In this document: piece after piece, positions 1 to 8,082 of the stretch
Layout of the letters: each line of letters opens with the position of its first letter
How positions within the stretch are numbered: position 1 is the first letter of the stretch
Position numbers and translations under genes: made by a program
Assembly (NCBI RefSeq): GCF_035994185.1
Contig: NZ_CP108538.1
Location: 1,860,001-1,924,000 of the forward strand
DNA: 64,000 nt
From: Streptomyces sp. NBC_01217
Lineage (GTDB): Bacteria > Actinomycetota > Actinomycetes > Streptomycetales > Streptomycetaceae
Direction: 5' to 3'
The notes under the pieces: model-generated
The model's input: the letters and a program-made list of their open reading frames with translations, nothing else
Database searches by the model: none
Told to the model about the DNA's origin: nothing

Positions 1-969
1 CTGATCCCGGTGGTGCTGCTCGTCGCCAAGCGCGGCAACTACTCCCTGATGCGGATCGGCATCCCGGCGCTGGCCGGTCTCTCCGTGATGCACGGGCTGA
101 TCCCGCCGCACCCCGGCCCGCTGGTCGCGATCGACGCCCTCGGCGCCAACCTCGGTGTCACGCTCGCGCTGGGCGTGCTGGTGGCGATCCCGACCGTGAT
201 CATCGCCGGTCCGGTCTTCTCCCGCTACGCCGCGCGCTGGGTGGACATCAAGGCTCCGGAGAAGATGATCCCGCAGCGTCCCTCCGAGGACCTGGACCGT
301 CGTCCCAGCTTCGGCGCCACCCTGGCGACGATCCTGCTGCCCGTCGTGCTGATGCTGGTCAAGGCCCTGGTCGACATCGTCGTGGACGACCCGGAGAACC
401 ATGTCCAGCGGGTCACCGATGTGATCGGCTCGCCGCTGATCGCACTCCTCGCGGCCGTCGTGGTCGGCATGTTCACGCTGGGCCGGGCGGCCGGTTTCAC
501 CAAGGGCCGGCTCTCCACCACCGTCGAGAAGTCCCTCGCCCCGATCGCGGGTGTGCTGCTGATCGTGGGTGCGGGCGGCGGTTTCAAGCAGACCCTCATC
601 GACGCCGGCGTGGGCCAGATGATCCTGGACTTCTCCAAGGACTGGTCGATACCGGCACTGCTGCTGGGCTGGCTGATCGCCGTCGCGATCCGGCTCGCGA
701 CCGGTTCGGCGACCGTGGCCACCATCTCGGCGGCCGGTCTGGTCGCCCCGCTGGCCGCCGACATGTCGACGTCCCACGCCGCCCTGCTGGTCCTCGCCGT
801 CGGCGCGGGCTCGCTCTTCTTCAGCCACGTCAATGACGCCGGGTTCTGGCTGGTGAAGGAGTACTTCGGCATGAACGTCGGCCAGACGGTGAAGACCTGG
901 TCGGTGATGGAGACCATCATCTCCGTGGTCGCGCTGGCCTTCATCCTGCTGCTCTCGCTAGTCCTCTAG
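1..969 (+). CDS. GntP-family gluconate/sugar-acid:H+ symporter (5' end outside window)
   Basis: This is the C-terminal ~322 residues of a GntP-family permease, which imports gluconate or a related sugar acid with protons across the cytoplasmic membrane. The frame is open from base 1, so the N-terminus is missing only because the window starts here. Hydrophobic blocks run the whole length. Recognisable family stretches are GLIPPHPGPLVA, GAGGGFKQTLIDAGVG, ATGSATVATISAAG and FSHVNDAGFW near the end. A charged loop (about residues 75-100 of the visible part) looks cytoplasmic. The stop overlaps the end of the convergent cytochrome gene by 12 bp. The exact substrate cannot be read; gudD lies 7 kb away but there is no sign of linkage. 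Family is confident, substrate is not. Confidence 0.9.
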   Translation: MIPVVLLVAKRGNYSLMRIGIPALAGLSVMHGLIPPHPGPLVAIDALGANLGVTLALGVLVAIPTVIIAGPVFSRYAARWVDIKAPEKMIPQRPSEDLDRRPSFGATLATILLPVVLMLVKALVDIVVDDPENHVQRVTDVIGSPLIALLAAVVVGMFTLGRAAGFTKGRLSTTVEKSLAPIAGVLLIVGAGGGFKQTLIDAGVGQMILDFSKDWSIPALLLGWLIAVAIRLATGSATVATISAAGLVAPLAADMSTSHAALLVLAVGAGSLFFSHVNDAGFWLVKEYFGMNVGQTVKTWSVMETIISVVALAFILLLSLVL

Positions 970-1644
970 CGAGCTGCCGCCCGCACGGTCCTCCCCCCAC
1001 AGCCCGTGCTGTGACCGTGCCCAATGGCGCTCGACCGACCCGGTGCGCATGCCACGGCGTGCCTCCGGGTCGGCGAGCGCCATTGCCATGTGCCCGGCCA
1101 GCACGATTCCGATCGCCAGTGCCAGCCAGTCATGGACGAAGGTCGCGCTCGTGCGCCACACCAGCGGCGCGAGGCCGGTGAACCACATCAGTGACCCGGT
1201 GCCGGCCATCACCAGCACCGCGCCCGCGATCCAGGCCGCGTACAGCTTCTGCCCGGCGTTGAACTTCCCGGCCGGACGAGCCTCGGGCCGGTGGTCGCGG
1301 CGGTACACGGCGCGCAGCCACTGCCGGTCGTGCGGCCCGAAGCGGTTGAGCCGGGACAGGTCGGCCCGCAGCGCCCTCGAACCCAGACCCGCCAGGAACG
1401 GTACGGGGATCAGCACTCCGGACCACTCGTGCACGGTGACCACGAGGTGGCGGCGGCCGACGAGCTCGGCGAGCTGGGGCACGTACAGACACGCCGCGCT
1501 CGCCACGCACACCAGCATCAGCGTCGCCGTGGTGCGGTGCACCCAGCGCTCCGCGCCGCTGAAGCGCCGCACACGCTCCGCGGGGTCAGGTGGTGGGAGC
1601 GTCGTCGCGGCCGTTGGACCGGCCGACCCAGGCGTCGACGTCAT
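958..1644 (-). CDS. cytochrome b561 / formate-dehydrogenase-gamma-like membrane subunit
   Basis: A 228-residue integral membrane protein that probably passes electrons between the quinone pool and the exported molybdoenzyme encoded just upstream. Four hydrophobic segments are visible (about 37-56, 69-88, 134-153, 169-189). Histidines in WVHRTTA, TVHEWSG, FVHDWLA and AGHMAMA are candidate heme b ligands. The KFNAGQK stretch before the third segment is typical of FdnI-type cytochromes. The ATG at 1644 lies inside the last 59 bp of the upstream gene, so the two are translationally coupled. A later start is possible because the first ~28 residues are low-complexity. Assignment to this family is good; the electron partner is inferred from context. 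Confidence 0.82.
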   Translation of the reverse strand: MTSTPGSAGPTAATTLPPPDPAERVRRFSGAERWVHRTTATLMLVCVASAACLYVPQLAELVGRRHLVVTVHEWSGVLIPVPFLAGLGSRALRADLSRLNRFGPHDRQWLRAVYRRDHRPEARPAGKFNAGQKLYAAWIAGAVLVMAGTGSLMWFTGLAPLVWRTSATFVHDWLALAIGIVLAGHMAMALADPEARRGMRTGSVERHWARSQHGLWGEDRAGGSSLED

Positions 1645-2311
1645 AGCCGAGCTCCTCCCAGTAGCCGGGGCGCACGGAGTCGGTGACGGTGATCCCGGAG
1701 AGCCATTTCGCCGACTTGTAGAAGTACATCGGGGCCACGTAGAGCCGGACAGGGCCGCCGTGGGAGTGGGCCAGCGGCCGGTCGCGCATGCGCAGCGCGA
1801 CCAGCACATCGGCGCGGCGCGCCTGCGCGAGCGTGAGGCTCTCGCTGTAGGTGCCGTCGAAGCAGGTGAAGCGGACGGCCCCGGCCCCGGGCCGTACACC
1901 CGCCGCGTCCAGCAGCGCCGAGAGCCGCACCCCCTCGAAGGGGGTCTCGGGCACCCGCCAGCCCGTGACGCACTGGACGTCGCGGACCATCCGGGTCTGC
2001 GGCAGGGCGCGCAGGGCGTCCAGGGTGTACGAGGCCGGGCGGTCGACCAGTCCGTCGACGCTCAGCCGGTAGTCGGCCGCGCTCTTCTTCGGTACGGACG
2101 TGGCGACGGAGTAGTAGCGGAAGCCGCCGCCGTTGGGGAGCAGTCCGGTCAGGCCGGTGGGGTCCTTGCCCGCGACCGTGCCGAGACCGGATTCCAGCGT
2201 GCGCTGCAGCACGGGCGCCGCGACGACTCCGGCGGCGCCGAGACCGAGCATGGCCAGGACGACACGGCGGCCGAGCGGTGTGCCTTCGGCGTCGGGAGGG
2301 CGACTGTTCAC
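1586..2311 (-). CDS. Tat-exported molybdopterin-dependent oxidoreductase (sulfite oxidase / MsrP-like)
   Basis: A 241-residue enzyme with one sulfite-oxidase-type molybdopterin domain. It begins with a Tat-like signal (GRRVVLAMLGLGAAG, residues ~14-28), so it should act outside the membrane. The candidate molybdenum-ligating cysteine is C114 in VQCVTGW. SHGGPVRLYVAPMYFYKSAKW and GYWEELGYDVDAWVGR are typical of the C-terminal part. It forms a tight pair with the downstream cytochrome b-like gene, the same architecture as MsrP/MsrQ-type or SoxC-like systems, although the membrane partner here looks like FdnI rather than MsrQ. The GTG at 2311 was chosen because it puts the twin-arginine near the N-terminus; no strong ribosome site is seen, so the start is uncertain. 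The substrate is unknown. Confidence 0.83.
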   Translation of the reverse strand: MNSRPPDAEGTPLGRRVVLAMLGLGAAGVVAAPVLQRTLESGLGTVAGKDPTGLTGLLPNGGGFRYYSVATSVPKKSAADYRLSVDGLVDRPASYTLDALRALPQTRMVRDVQCVTGWRVPETPFEGVRLSALLDAAGVRPGAGAVRFTCFDGTYSESLTLAQARRADVLVALRMRDRPLAHSHGGPVRLYVAPMYFYKSAKWLSGITVTDSVRPGYWEELGYDVDAWVGRSNGRDDAPTT

Positions 2312-2375
2312 CCGACCATTCGAACATCTGCGGCCGTCGGCCACCAGGGGCCGCGGGCGCGAACTCGTACCCGCT

Positions 2376-2406
2376 GTCAACTCCGTTAATTCTGCGCGCA
2401 GTTGAC
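2376..2406. promoter_or_regulatory. inverted repeat GTCAACT-N17-AGTTGAC between divergent genes
   Basis: Perfect 7-bp arms separated by 17 bp lie between the molybdoenzyme gene (leftward) and the ASCH gene (rightward). Each arm contains a TTGAC, so they could equally be two opposed -35 elements. A convincing -10 was not found on either side. Confidence 0.35.
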
Positions 2407-2467
2407 GAACCCCGACCGGGCCCGCATCCCGGCCCCGCTCGCGGCGGCCCATGTCAGACTTGGCGCC

Positions 2468-2917
2468 ATGTCGAACCGAGAACCTCTCAAGCCCTTTCTG
2501 CTCGCCTTTCCCGGGCCGCTGCGCGATCAGCTGGTGAGGGCGGTGCTCGCCGGTGTGAAGGTGTCGACGACCGGGCTGCTCGCGGAGTACGAGGCGGAGA
2601 AGGAGGAGCTGCCGCCGGTGGGCGAGCGGTCCGCGCTGATCGACTCGGACGGCCGGGAGATCGCGGTGCTGGAGGTGACGGAGGTACGGGTGCTGCGCCT
2701 GGGCGACATCGGTCTTCAGCACGCGATCGACGAGGGCGAGGGCGACACATCGGTGGCCCAGTGGCGTGCGGGACATGAGAGGTTCTGGCACAGCAAGGAG
2801 ATGCGCGAGGCGCTCGGCGACCCGGAGTTCACCGTCGACGACGACACCATGGTCGTCGCCGAGCGGTTCCGGGTCGTCGAGCTTCTGGATCCCGTGGTCG
2901 GGGCGACGGAGCGGTAG
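2468..2917 (+). CDS. ASCH-domain protein
   Basis: A 149-residue cytoplasmic protein with an ASCH fold, a beta-barrel related to PUA that is thought to bind RNA or nucleotides. The family pattern is visible as FLLAFPGPLRDQLVRAVLAG, then KVSTTGLL, a beta-rich core (AVLEVTEVRVLRLGDI), and the terminal FWHSKEM ... VVAERFRVVEL. The ATG at 2468 is preferred over an upstream start at 2402 because the family begins close to it. It is followed after 22 bp by the convergent flavoprotein gene. No operon partner is evident. The biochemical role of this subgroup is not known. Confidence 0.8.
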   Translation: MSNREPLKPFLLAFPGPLRDQLVRAVLAGVKVSTTGLLAEYEAEKEELPPVGERSALIDSDGREIAVLEVTEVRVLRLGDIGLQHAIDEGEGDTSVAQWRAGHERFWHSKEMREALGDPEFTVDDDTMVVAERFRVVELLDPVVGATER

Positions 2918-2939
2918 CCGGACCCGCCGCGCCCAGGGC

Positions 2940-4595
2940 CTACGACGTGGCCTGCGCCGCCGCCCGGCCCGCCGCGCGGCCGGAGAAGATGCAACCGCCG
3001 AGGAAGGTCCCCTCCAGCGAGCGGTAGCCGTGCACCCCGCCGCCGCCGAAGCCGGCCGCCTCCCCCGCCGCGTACACACCCGCCAGGGGTGTGCCGTCCT
3101 CGGTGAGCACCCGGGACGACAGGTCCGTCTCCAGTCCGCCGAGCGACTTGCGGGTCAGGATGTTGAGCCGTACGGCGATCAGCGGACCGGCCTTGGGGCC
3201 GAGGATGCGGTGCGGTGCGGCCGTACGGATCAGCTTGTCGCCGAGATAGGCGCGGGCGCCGCGGATCGCGGTGATCTGGAGGTCCTTGGTGAAGGGGTTG
3301 GCGATCTCGCGGTCGCGGGCGGTGATCTCGCGGCGCAGTTCGGCCTCGTCGATCAGCGGCTCGTCGGTGAGTGCGTTCATACCGCGGACGAGCGCGGAAA
3401 GGTCCTTCTCGACGACGAAGTCCACCCCATTGTCCATGAACGCCTTCACCGGCGCCGGTACGTCGGCGCGGGCCCGGCCGATCACGCCGCGGATGGACTT
3501 TCCGGTCAGGTCGGGGTTCTGTTCGGAGCCCGAGAGCGCGAACTCCTTGCCGATGATCTTCTGGTCGAGGACGAACCAGGTGTGGTCGTGGCCGGACTTC
3601 ATGATGTGTTCGAGGGTGCCGAGGGTGTCGAAGCCCGGGAAGAGCGGGACCGGCAGCCGCTTGCCGCGGGCGTCCAGCCAGAGCGAGGACGGTCCGGGCA
3701 GGATGCGGATGCCGTGCCTGGCCCAGATCGGGTTCCAGTTCTCGATGCCCTCGGTGTAGTGCCACATCCGGTCGCGGTTGATGTGGTGGGCGCCCGCCTC
3801 CTCGGTGATGCCGAGCATGAGTCCGTCGACGTGGGCCGGGACGCCGGAGAGCATCTTCGCGGGCGGGGTGCCGAGCCGCGCGGGCCACTGCTTGCGTACG
3901 AGGTCGTGGTTGCCGCCGATGCCGCCGGAGGTGACGATCACCGCCTGGGCCCTCAGCTCGAAGGTGCCGGCCGTCACCCGGCTGCTCGCGGTGCCGCGGG
4001 CAGCGGCGCTCGGCTCCAGGATCTCGCCGGTCACCGTGTCGACGGTGCCCGCGGTGCGGCCGAGGCCGGTGACCCGGTGGCGAAACCTCAGCTGCACGAG
4101 CCCCTTGGCGACGCCCTCGCGGACCCGGCGCTCGAAGGGGGCGACGACGCCGGGGCCGGTGCCCCAGGTGATGTGGAAGCGGGGTACGGAGTTGCCGTGG
4201 CCGTTCGCGTCGTAGCCGCCGCGCTCCGCCCAGCCGACGACGGGGAAGAGCCGCAGCCCCTGGGCGTGCAGCCAGGAGCGCTTCTCACCGGCAGCGAAGT
4301 CGACGTACGCCTCGGCCCACTTCCGCGGCCAGTGGTCCTCCTTGCGGTCGAAGCCCGCCGTGCCGAACCAGTCCTGGAGGGCCAGCTCATGGCTGTCCTT
4401 GATCCGCATCCGGCGCTGCTCGGGCGAGTCGACGAGGAAGAGGCCGCCGAAGGACCAGTGGGCCTGACCGCCGATCGACTGTTCGGGCTCCTGGTCGAGC
4501 AGGATCACCGAACGGCCCGCGTCGACCAGCTCGGCGGTGGCCACGAGCCCCGCGAGCCCCGCCCCGATAACGATCACATCAGCGTCGTACGCCAT
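2940..4595 (-). CDS. FAD-binding dehydrogenase of the 3-ketosteroid-delta-1-dehydrogenase-like group
   Basis: A 551-residue flavoprotein related to fumarate reductase/KstD enzymes. Residues 7-16 hold the dinucleotide-binding VIVIGAGLAG. VTSGGIGGNHDLVRK lies in the middle, and the C-terminal FAD-contacting GVYAAGEAAGFGGGG with RSLEGTFLGGC is characteristic of this predicted-oxidoreductase subgroup. There is no signal peptide, so it should be cytoplasmic. The ATG at 4595 has GGA about 6 bases upstream; an in-frame ATG at 4604 is an alternative. It stands alone between an ASCH gene and a divergent DMT permease. A true steroid substrate is not supported by neighbours, so only the flavin dehydrogenase call is firm. 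Confidence 0.85.
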   Translation of the reverse strand: MAYDADVIVIGAGLAGLVATAELVDAGRSVILLDQEPEQSIGGQAHWSFGGLFLVDSPEQRRMRIKDSHELALQDWFGTAGFDRKEDHWPRKWAEAYVDFAAGEKRSWLHAQGLRLFPVVGWAERGGYDANGHGNSVPRFHITWGTGPGVVAPFERRVREGVAKGLVQLRFRHRVTGLGRTAGTVDTVTGEILEPSAAARGTASSRVTAGTFELRAQAVIVTSGGIGGNHDLVRKQWPARLGTPPAKMLSGVPAHVDGLMLGITEEAGAHHINRDRMWHYTEGIENWNPIWARHGIRILPGPSSLWLDARGKRLPVPLFPGFDTLGTLEHIMKSGHDHTWFVLDQKIIGKEFALSGSEQNPDLTGKSIRGVIGRARADVPAPVKAFMDNGVDFVVEKDLSALVRGMNALTDEPLIDEAELRREITARDREIANPFTKDLQITAIRGARAYLGDKLIRTAAPHRILGPKAGPLIAVRLNILTRKSLGGLETDLSSRVLTEDGTPLAGVYAAGEAAGFGGGGVHGYRSLEGTFLGGCIFSGRAAGRAAAQATS

Positions 4596-4800
4596 GGGTT
4601 CCATCCTTGTCGGGGGCGATCCGGTCACGGCCACCGTGCCGGTCCGGCCGGGAAGCCGGAAGTTACTCGTGCGTCAGATCCTCTGCACCGGCCGTCGCGG
4701 CGTCAACCGCCCGGTCGGCGGCACTCCGGCCGCAGCCGCGCGGCACAGGCGCTATCGTCGAAACAAATCACCCACTTCTGGCCTGACTTGAGGTAGAAGC

Positions 4801-5694
4801 GTGTCGGTGCTGGTCCTCGTGCTCGCCGTGAGTGCCGCCTGCTGCCTGGGATTCGGCTTCGTCCTGCAGCAGGCCGCCGCTTCGCACGCCCCGAGGAGCG
4901 ACTACCTCTCACCCCGGCTGCTGCTGGACCTGATGCGGGTGCCGAGCTGGCTGGCCGGGATCGGGCTGATGGTCTGCGGCATGGTGCTGGGCGCCCTGGC
5001 CCTGGGCAAGGGTGAGGTGTCCGTCGTCGAACCCCTGCTCGCGACCAATCTGCTCTTCGCGATGGCCCTGTCGCGCCATCGCACCGGACAGCGGCTCGGC
5101 CGCCAGGGCTGGGCCGGGCTCTGGCTGCTGGCCGGCGGGGTCGCCGCGTTTCTGCTGGCGGGCCAGCCGCAGGGCGGCGAGGCGGTGACCAGTCCACTGC
5201 GGCACTGGCTGGTCATCGGCGTGGTCGTGGGCACGGCCCTGCTGCTCACCGCGGTCGCCAGGCGCTCGGATTCCGGAGCCGCCCCGGCGCTGCTCGCGGT
5301 GGCCGCCGGGCTGCTGTACGGCTTGCAGGACGCGCTGACCCGGGTGACCGGCCAGCGGCTGTCCGACGACGGGTGGTCGGCGCTGGTGACGTCGTGGCAG
5401 CCGTACGCGGTGGCGGTGCTGGGGGTGACGGGTCTGCTCCTGGTGCAGAGCGCGTTCGAGACGGGTCCGCTGCGGGTCTCGCTGCCCCCGCTGACCGCGG
5501 CCCAGCCGCTGGCCGGGATCGCCTGCGGGGTCGGCTTCCTCGGCGACCAGCTGCGCACCGACACCGGTGCGCTGGCCTGGCAGGCGGCCGGTCTCGCGGC
5601 GATCGTCGTCGGGATCGTACTGCTGGGACTCCATCCGGCGATGCCGGAGGGGCCGGTGGGCGGGCGCCGGGAGAAGAGCCTCCAGCCGAACTGA
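4801..5694 (+). CDS. DMT-superfamily (EamA/NIPA-like) membrane transporter
   Basis: A 297-residue polytopic protein with about nine to ten hydrophobic segments and almost no soluble domain, in the drug/metabolite transporter superfamily. The first segment contains GFGFVLQQAAASHAP. The motif GKGEVSVVEPLLATNLLF is typical of the NIPA-like/DUF-DMT group seen in actinobacteria. The start is a GTG with TTGAGGTAGAAGC directly upstream. It is divergent from the flavoprotein gene and 44 bp ahead of the Nudix gene. The substrate is unknown. Confidence 0.8.
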   Translation: MSVLVLVLAVSAACCLGFGFVLQQAAASHAPRSDYLSPRLLLDLMRVPSWLAGIGLMVCGMVLGALALGKGEVSVVEPLLATNLLFAMALSRHRTGQRLGRQGWAGLWLLAGGVAAFLLAGQPQGGEAVTSPLRHWLVIGVVVGTALLLTAVARRSDSGAAPALLAVAAGLLYGLQDALTRVTGQRLSDDGWSALVTSWQPYAVAVLGVTGLLLVQSAFETGPLRVSLPPLTAAQPLAGIACGVGFLGDQLRTDTGALAWQAAGLAAIVVGIVLLGLHPAMPEGPVGGRREKSLQPN

Positions 5695-5738
5695 GCGGGG
5701 CGATCATCAGCGCCGGTGGTCTGAGGTTGGATGAGGAC

Positions 5739-6260
5739 ATGACTCCTTCTGACGAGATCCTGGACATCGTCGACGAGAACGACGTGGTCGTGGGGCAGGC
5801 CCCGCGCGGTGAGGCGACCGCGCGGGGCCTGCGCCATCGCTGCGTCTTCATCGAGGCCCGCGATGCCGCGGGGCGGCTCTTCGTACACCGCAGGACGCCC
5901 ACGAAACTGGTCTTCCCGTCCTGCTACGACATGTTCGTCGGCGGGGTGGTCGGGGCCGGTGAGTCCTACGACGAGGCGGCGCTGCGGGAGGCCGAGGAGG
6001 AGCTGGGGGTCTCGGGGCTCCCCCGCCCCGAGCCGCTGTTCAAGTTCCTCTACGAGAGCGCCGAGCACTCCTGGTGGAGCCACATCTACCAGGTACGGTG
6101 CGAGCTCCCGGTGAACCCGCAGGTGGAGGAGATCGCCTGGCACACCTTCCTCACCGATGCGGAGCTGGAGCAGCGGCTCGGTGACTGGGAGTGGGTGCCG
6201 GACGGCCTGGAGACGTACCACCGGCTGCGGACCTTCCGGGCGGGCGGGGCGCCCTCCTGA
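5739..6260 (+). CDS. Nudix hydrolase (YfcD/IDI-like subgroup)
   Basis: A 173-residue Nudix pyrophosphohydrolase. The Nudix box occupies residues ~68-90 (GG..GAGESYDEAALREAEEELGV) with the REAEEELG core intact. EILDIVDENDVVVGQAPR at the N-terminus and the FVHRRTPTKLVFPSCYDM stretch resemble YfcD and isopentenyl-diphosphate-isomerase-like Nudix proteins, which hydrolyse uncharacterised nucleoside-diphosphate derivatives. The ATG at 5739 follows GATGAGGAC closely. It may be read together with the DMT permease 44 bp upstream. The substrate cannot be predicted. Confidence 0.85.
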   Translation: MTPSDEILDIVDENDVVVGQAPRGEATARGLRHRCVFIEARDAAGRLFVHRRTPTKLVFPSCYDMFVGGVVGAGESYDEAALREAEEELGVSGLPRPEPLFKFLYESAEHSWWSHIYQVRCELPVNPQVEEIAWHTFLTDAELEQRLGDWEWVPDGLETYHRLRTFRAGGAPS

Positions 6261-6312
6261 GTCCCGGGCTCCGGTCACCGGTCCATCCAGCCGGTCCCTC
6301 TAGGGTTCACGC

Positions 6313-6708
6313 GTGAACGAATTCGTACAGAGTCTGCGTCTGTGGTTCGCGCCGCAGCGGATCCGCGAAGAGGGCGACACCCCCGACTACCGGTTCTCGC
6401 TCGCCAACGAGCGCACCTTCCTCGCCTGGATCCGGACCGCTCTCGCACTGATCGGCGGCGGTTTCGCGGTCGATCAGTTCCTGCCGGAGCTGGCGTGGGG
6501 TGTCCGCACGGGTCTGGCGCTGGCGCTGCTGGCGGCCGGTGTGCTGTGCGCGCTGCGGGCGATCAATCACTGGGTGCGGTGCGAGCGGGCGATGCGGCGC
6601 GGGGAGGATCTGCCGGTCTCGCGGTTCCCGACGCTGCTCGGTCTCGCGGTGGCCGTCGTCGCCGTGGCGATGGTGGTGGTGGTCCTCTTCGGCTGGGAGG
6701 GCCGGTGA
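6313..6708 (+). CDS. DUF202 (YidH-like) membrane protein
   Basis: A 131-residue protein with a soluble N-terminus and three hydrophobic segments. The DUF202 signature FSLANERTFLAWIRTALALI is at residues ~29-48. The family's function is not established. The GTG start at 6313 sits 6 bases after a TAGGGT -10-like element and lacks a clear ribosome site, so the mRNA may be leaderless. The stop overlaps the next DUF202 gene by 4 bp (GTGA), which indicates translational coupling. Confidence 0.85.
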   Translation: MNEFVQSLRLWFAPQRIREEGDTPDYRFSLANERTFLAWIRTALALIGGGFAVDQFLPELAWGVRTGLALALLAAGVLCALRAINHWVRCERAMRRGEDLPVSRFPTLLGLAVAVVAVAMVVVVLFGWEGR

Positions 6709-7037
6709 CGGCCGACGGGCGCGATCCCGGGCTGTGTGAGCGCGATCCCGGGCTGCAGCCGGAGCGGACGAGGCTGGCGTGGCGGCGTACGACGCTGTCG
6801 TGCACGGTGGTGGCGCTGCTGGCGGTCAGGCAGGCGCTGCACGCCGGGACGGGCCCGGCCGCGGTCGTCGCCGTGGCGCTGAGCGCACTGGCCTGGCTGG
6901 GGTTCCTTCGGGTGGCGCACCGGCGGGTGCTCGGGATGGGGGACGCGCGGCCGCAGCCGCTGTCGGCGCGCGGGGCGCTGACCGCGGCGGCGTGCACGGT
7001 CGCGCTGGCGGTGTTCGCCGCGGCCATGCTGTTCTGA
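6705..7037 (+). CDS. second DUF202 membrane protein, coupled to the first
   Basis: A 110-residue DUF202-type protein with the signature LQPERTRLAWRRTTLSCTVV and three hydrophobic segments. It starts at the GTG at 6705, overlaps the preceding stop by 4 bp, and has GGGAGG about 8 bases upstream. Pairs of short DUF202 genes like this are common in actinobacteria and probably make a hetero-oligomer (inference). The function is unknown. Confidence 0.8.
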   Translation: MTADGRDPGLCERDPGLQPERTRLAWRRTTLSCTVVALLAVRQALHAGTGPAAVVAVALSALAWLGFLRVAHRRVLGMGDARPQPLSARGALTAAACTVALAVFAAAMLF

Positions 7038-7069
7038 GGCCCGGCTCCGAGGCCGGCGGCGGACGGCCG

Positions 7070-8014
7070 TCAGACCTCCGGGGTGTCCCAGGGGACGGTG
7101 ACGACGATCTTTCCGCGGGTGCGGCCCTGTTCGCTCAGCCGATGGGCGTCCGCCGCCTGTTCCAGCGGGAAGACCCGGTCCACATGGATGGTGACGATGC
7201 CCTGCTCGGCCAGTTCGGCCAGGTGGGCGAGGTCCGTGGCGTCCGGGCGTACATAGGCGTAGCGGCCGCCGTAGGAGAAGACCTCGCCGTCCGCGATGGA
7301 GGCCAGCCGGCCCCCGGGCTTCAGGACGTCGGCGGAGATCCGGAGCGTCTCTCCGCCGACGGTGTCGAACGCGGCGTCGAACCCGTCGGGCACCAGTTCC
7401 CGCAGCCGGTCGGCGAGGCCTTCCCCGTAGGCGACCGGCTCCGCGCCGAGCCGGCGCACATATTCGTGGCCGGGCTCGCTCGCGGTGCCGATGACGCGGG
7501 CGCCCGCGTGACGCGCGAGCTGGACGGCCATCGAGCCCACGCCGCCCGCGGCCGCGTGGACGAGGACGGTATCGCCGTCCTGGACCTTCAGTGTGCGGTG
7601 GAGGACCTGGTACGCGGTGAGGCCGGCCAGCGGCAGGCCCGCGGCCTCCTCGAAGCTCAGGCTCAGCGGCTTGCGGGCGAGGGTGCGCACGGGTGCGGCG
7701 ACGTACTCGGCGAACGTACCGCGGCACAGGAAGTCCTCGCGCACGTAGCCGATGACCTCGTCGCCGACCGTGAACTCGTCGACGGCGACACCGGGCTGCA
7801 CCACGACGCCGGACACGTCCCAGCCGGGGATCACCGGGAACACGGCCTCCAGAGCGGCGTCGAGATGGCCCTCGCGGGCCTTCCAGTCGACCGGGTTGAC
7901 CGCCGCGGCCCGCACCTTCACCAGGACGGTGTCGGGGCCGACCTTGGGGTCGGGCCGTTCCCCGTACTCCAGGACGTCGGCCCCGCCGTACCTGCTGTAG
8001 CTGATCGCCTTCAT
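7070..8014 (-). CDS. NADPH:quinone-oxidoreductase-like zinc-independent MDR
   Basis: A 314-residue medium-chain dehydrogenase/reductase. The N-terminal GroES-like part (VRAAAVNPVDWKAREG) is followed by the cofactor fold with VHAAAGGVGSMAVQLARHAGA. The zinc-binding cysteines of alcohol dehydrogenases are absent, so this is the QOR/zeta-crystallin type that reduces quinones or enoyl substrates with NADPH. The C-terminal LSEQGRTRGKIVVTV is typical of the group. It is the last gene of a leftward pair with gudD (gap 68 bp), but a functional link is not obvious. Confidence 0.88.
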   Translation of the reverse strand: MKAISYSRYGGADVLEYGERPDPKVGPDTVLVKVRAAAVNPVDWKAREGHLDAALEAVFPVIPGWDVSGVVVQPGVAVDEFTVGDEVIGYVREDFLCRGTFAEYVAAPVRTLARKPLSLSFEEAAGLPLAGLTAYQVLHRTLKVQDGDTVLVHAAAGGVGSMAVQLARHAGARVIGTASEPGHEYVRRLGAEPVAYGEGLADRLRELVPDGFDAAFDTVGGETLRISADVLKPGGRLASIADGEVFSYGGRYAYVRPDATDLAHLAELAEQGIVTIHVDRVFPLEQAADAHRLSEQGRTRGKIVVTVPWDTPEV

Positions 8015-8082
8015 GTACCGACCCTCGGTGCGGGCCGGGGCCCCCGCAACTCAGGCCGTGGCGGCCGCGGGGAGCGGGTCCG

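Noticed and set aside
2766..4796. Very long open frame antisense to the flavoprotein gene
   Set aside because: Long antisense frames are expected in 72% GC DNA. The translation is Arg/Gly/Ala-rich without motifs, and the opposite strand encodes a clear FAD enzyme.
4771..4800. CTGACTTGAGG before the DMT permease, considered as a SoxR half-box
   Set aside because: There is no symmetric CCTCAAG arm and no 19-bp-spacer promoter. The AGG more likely belongs to the ribosome site.
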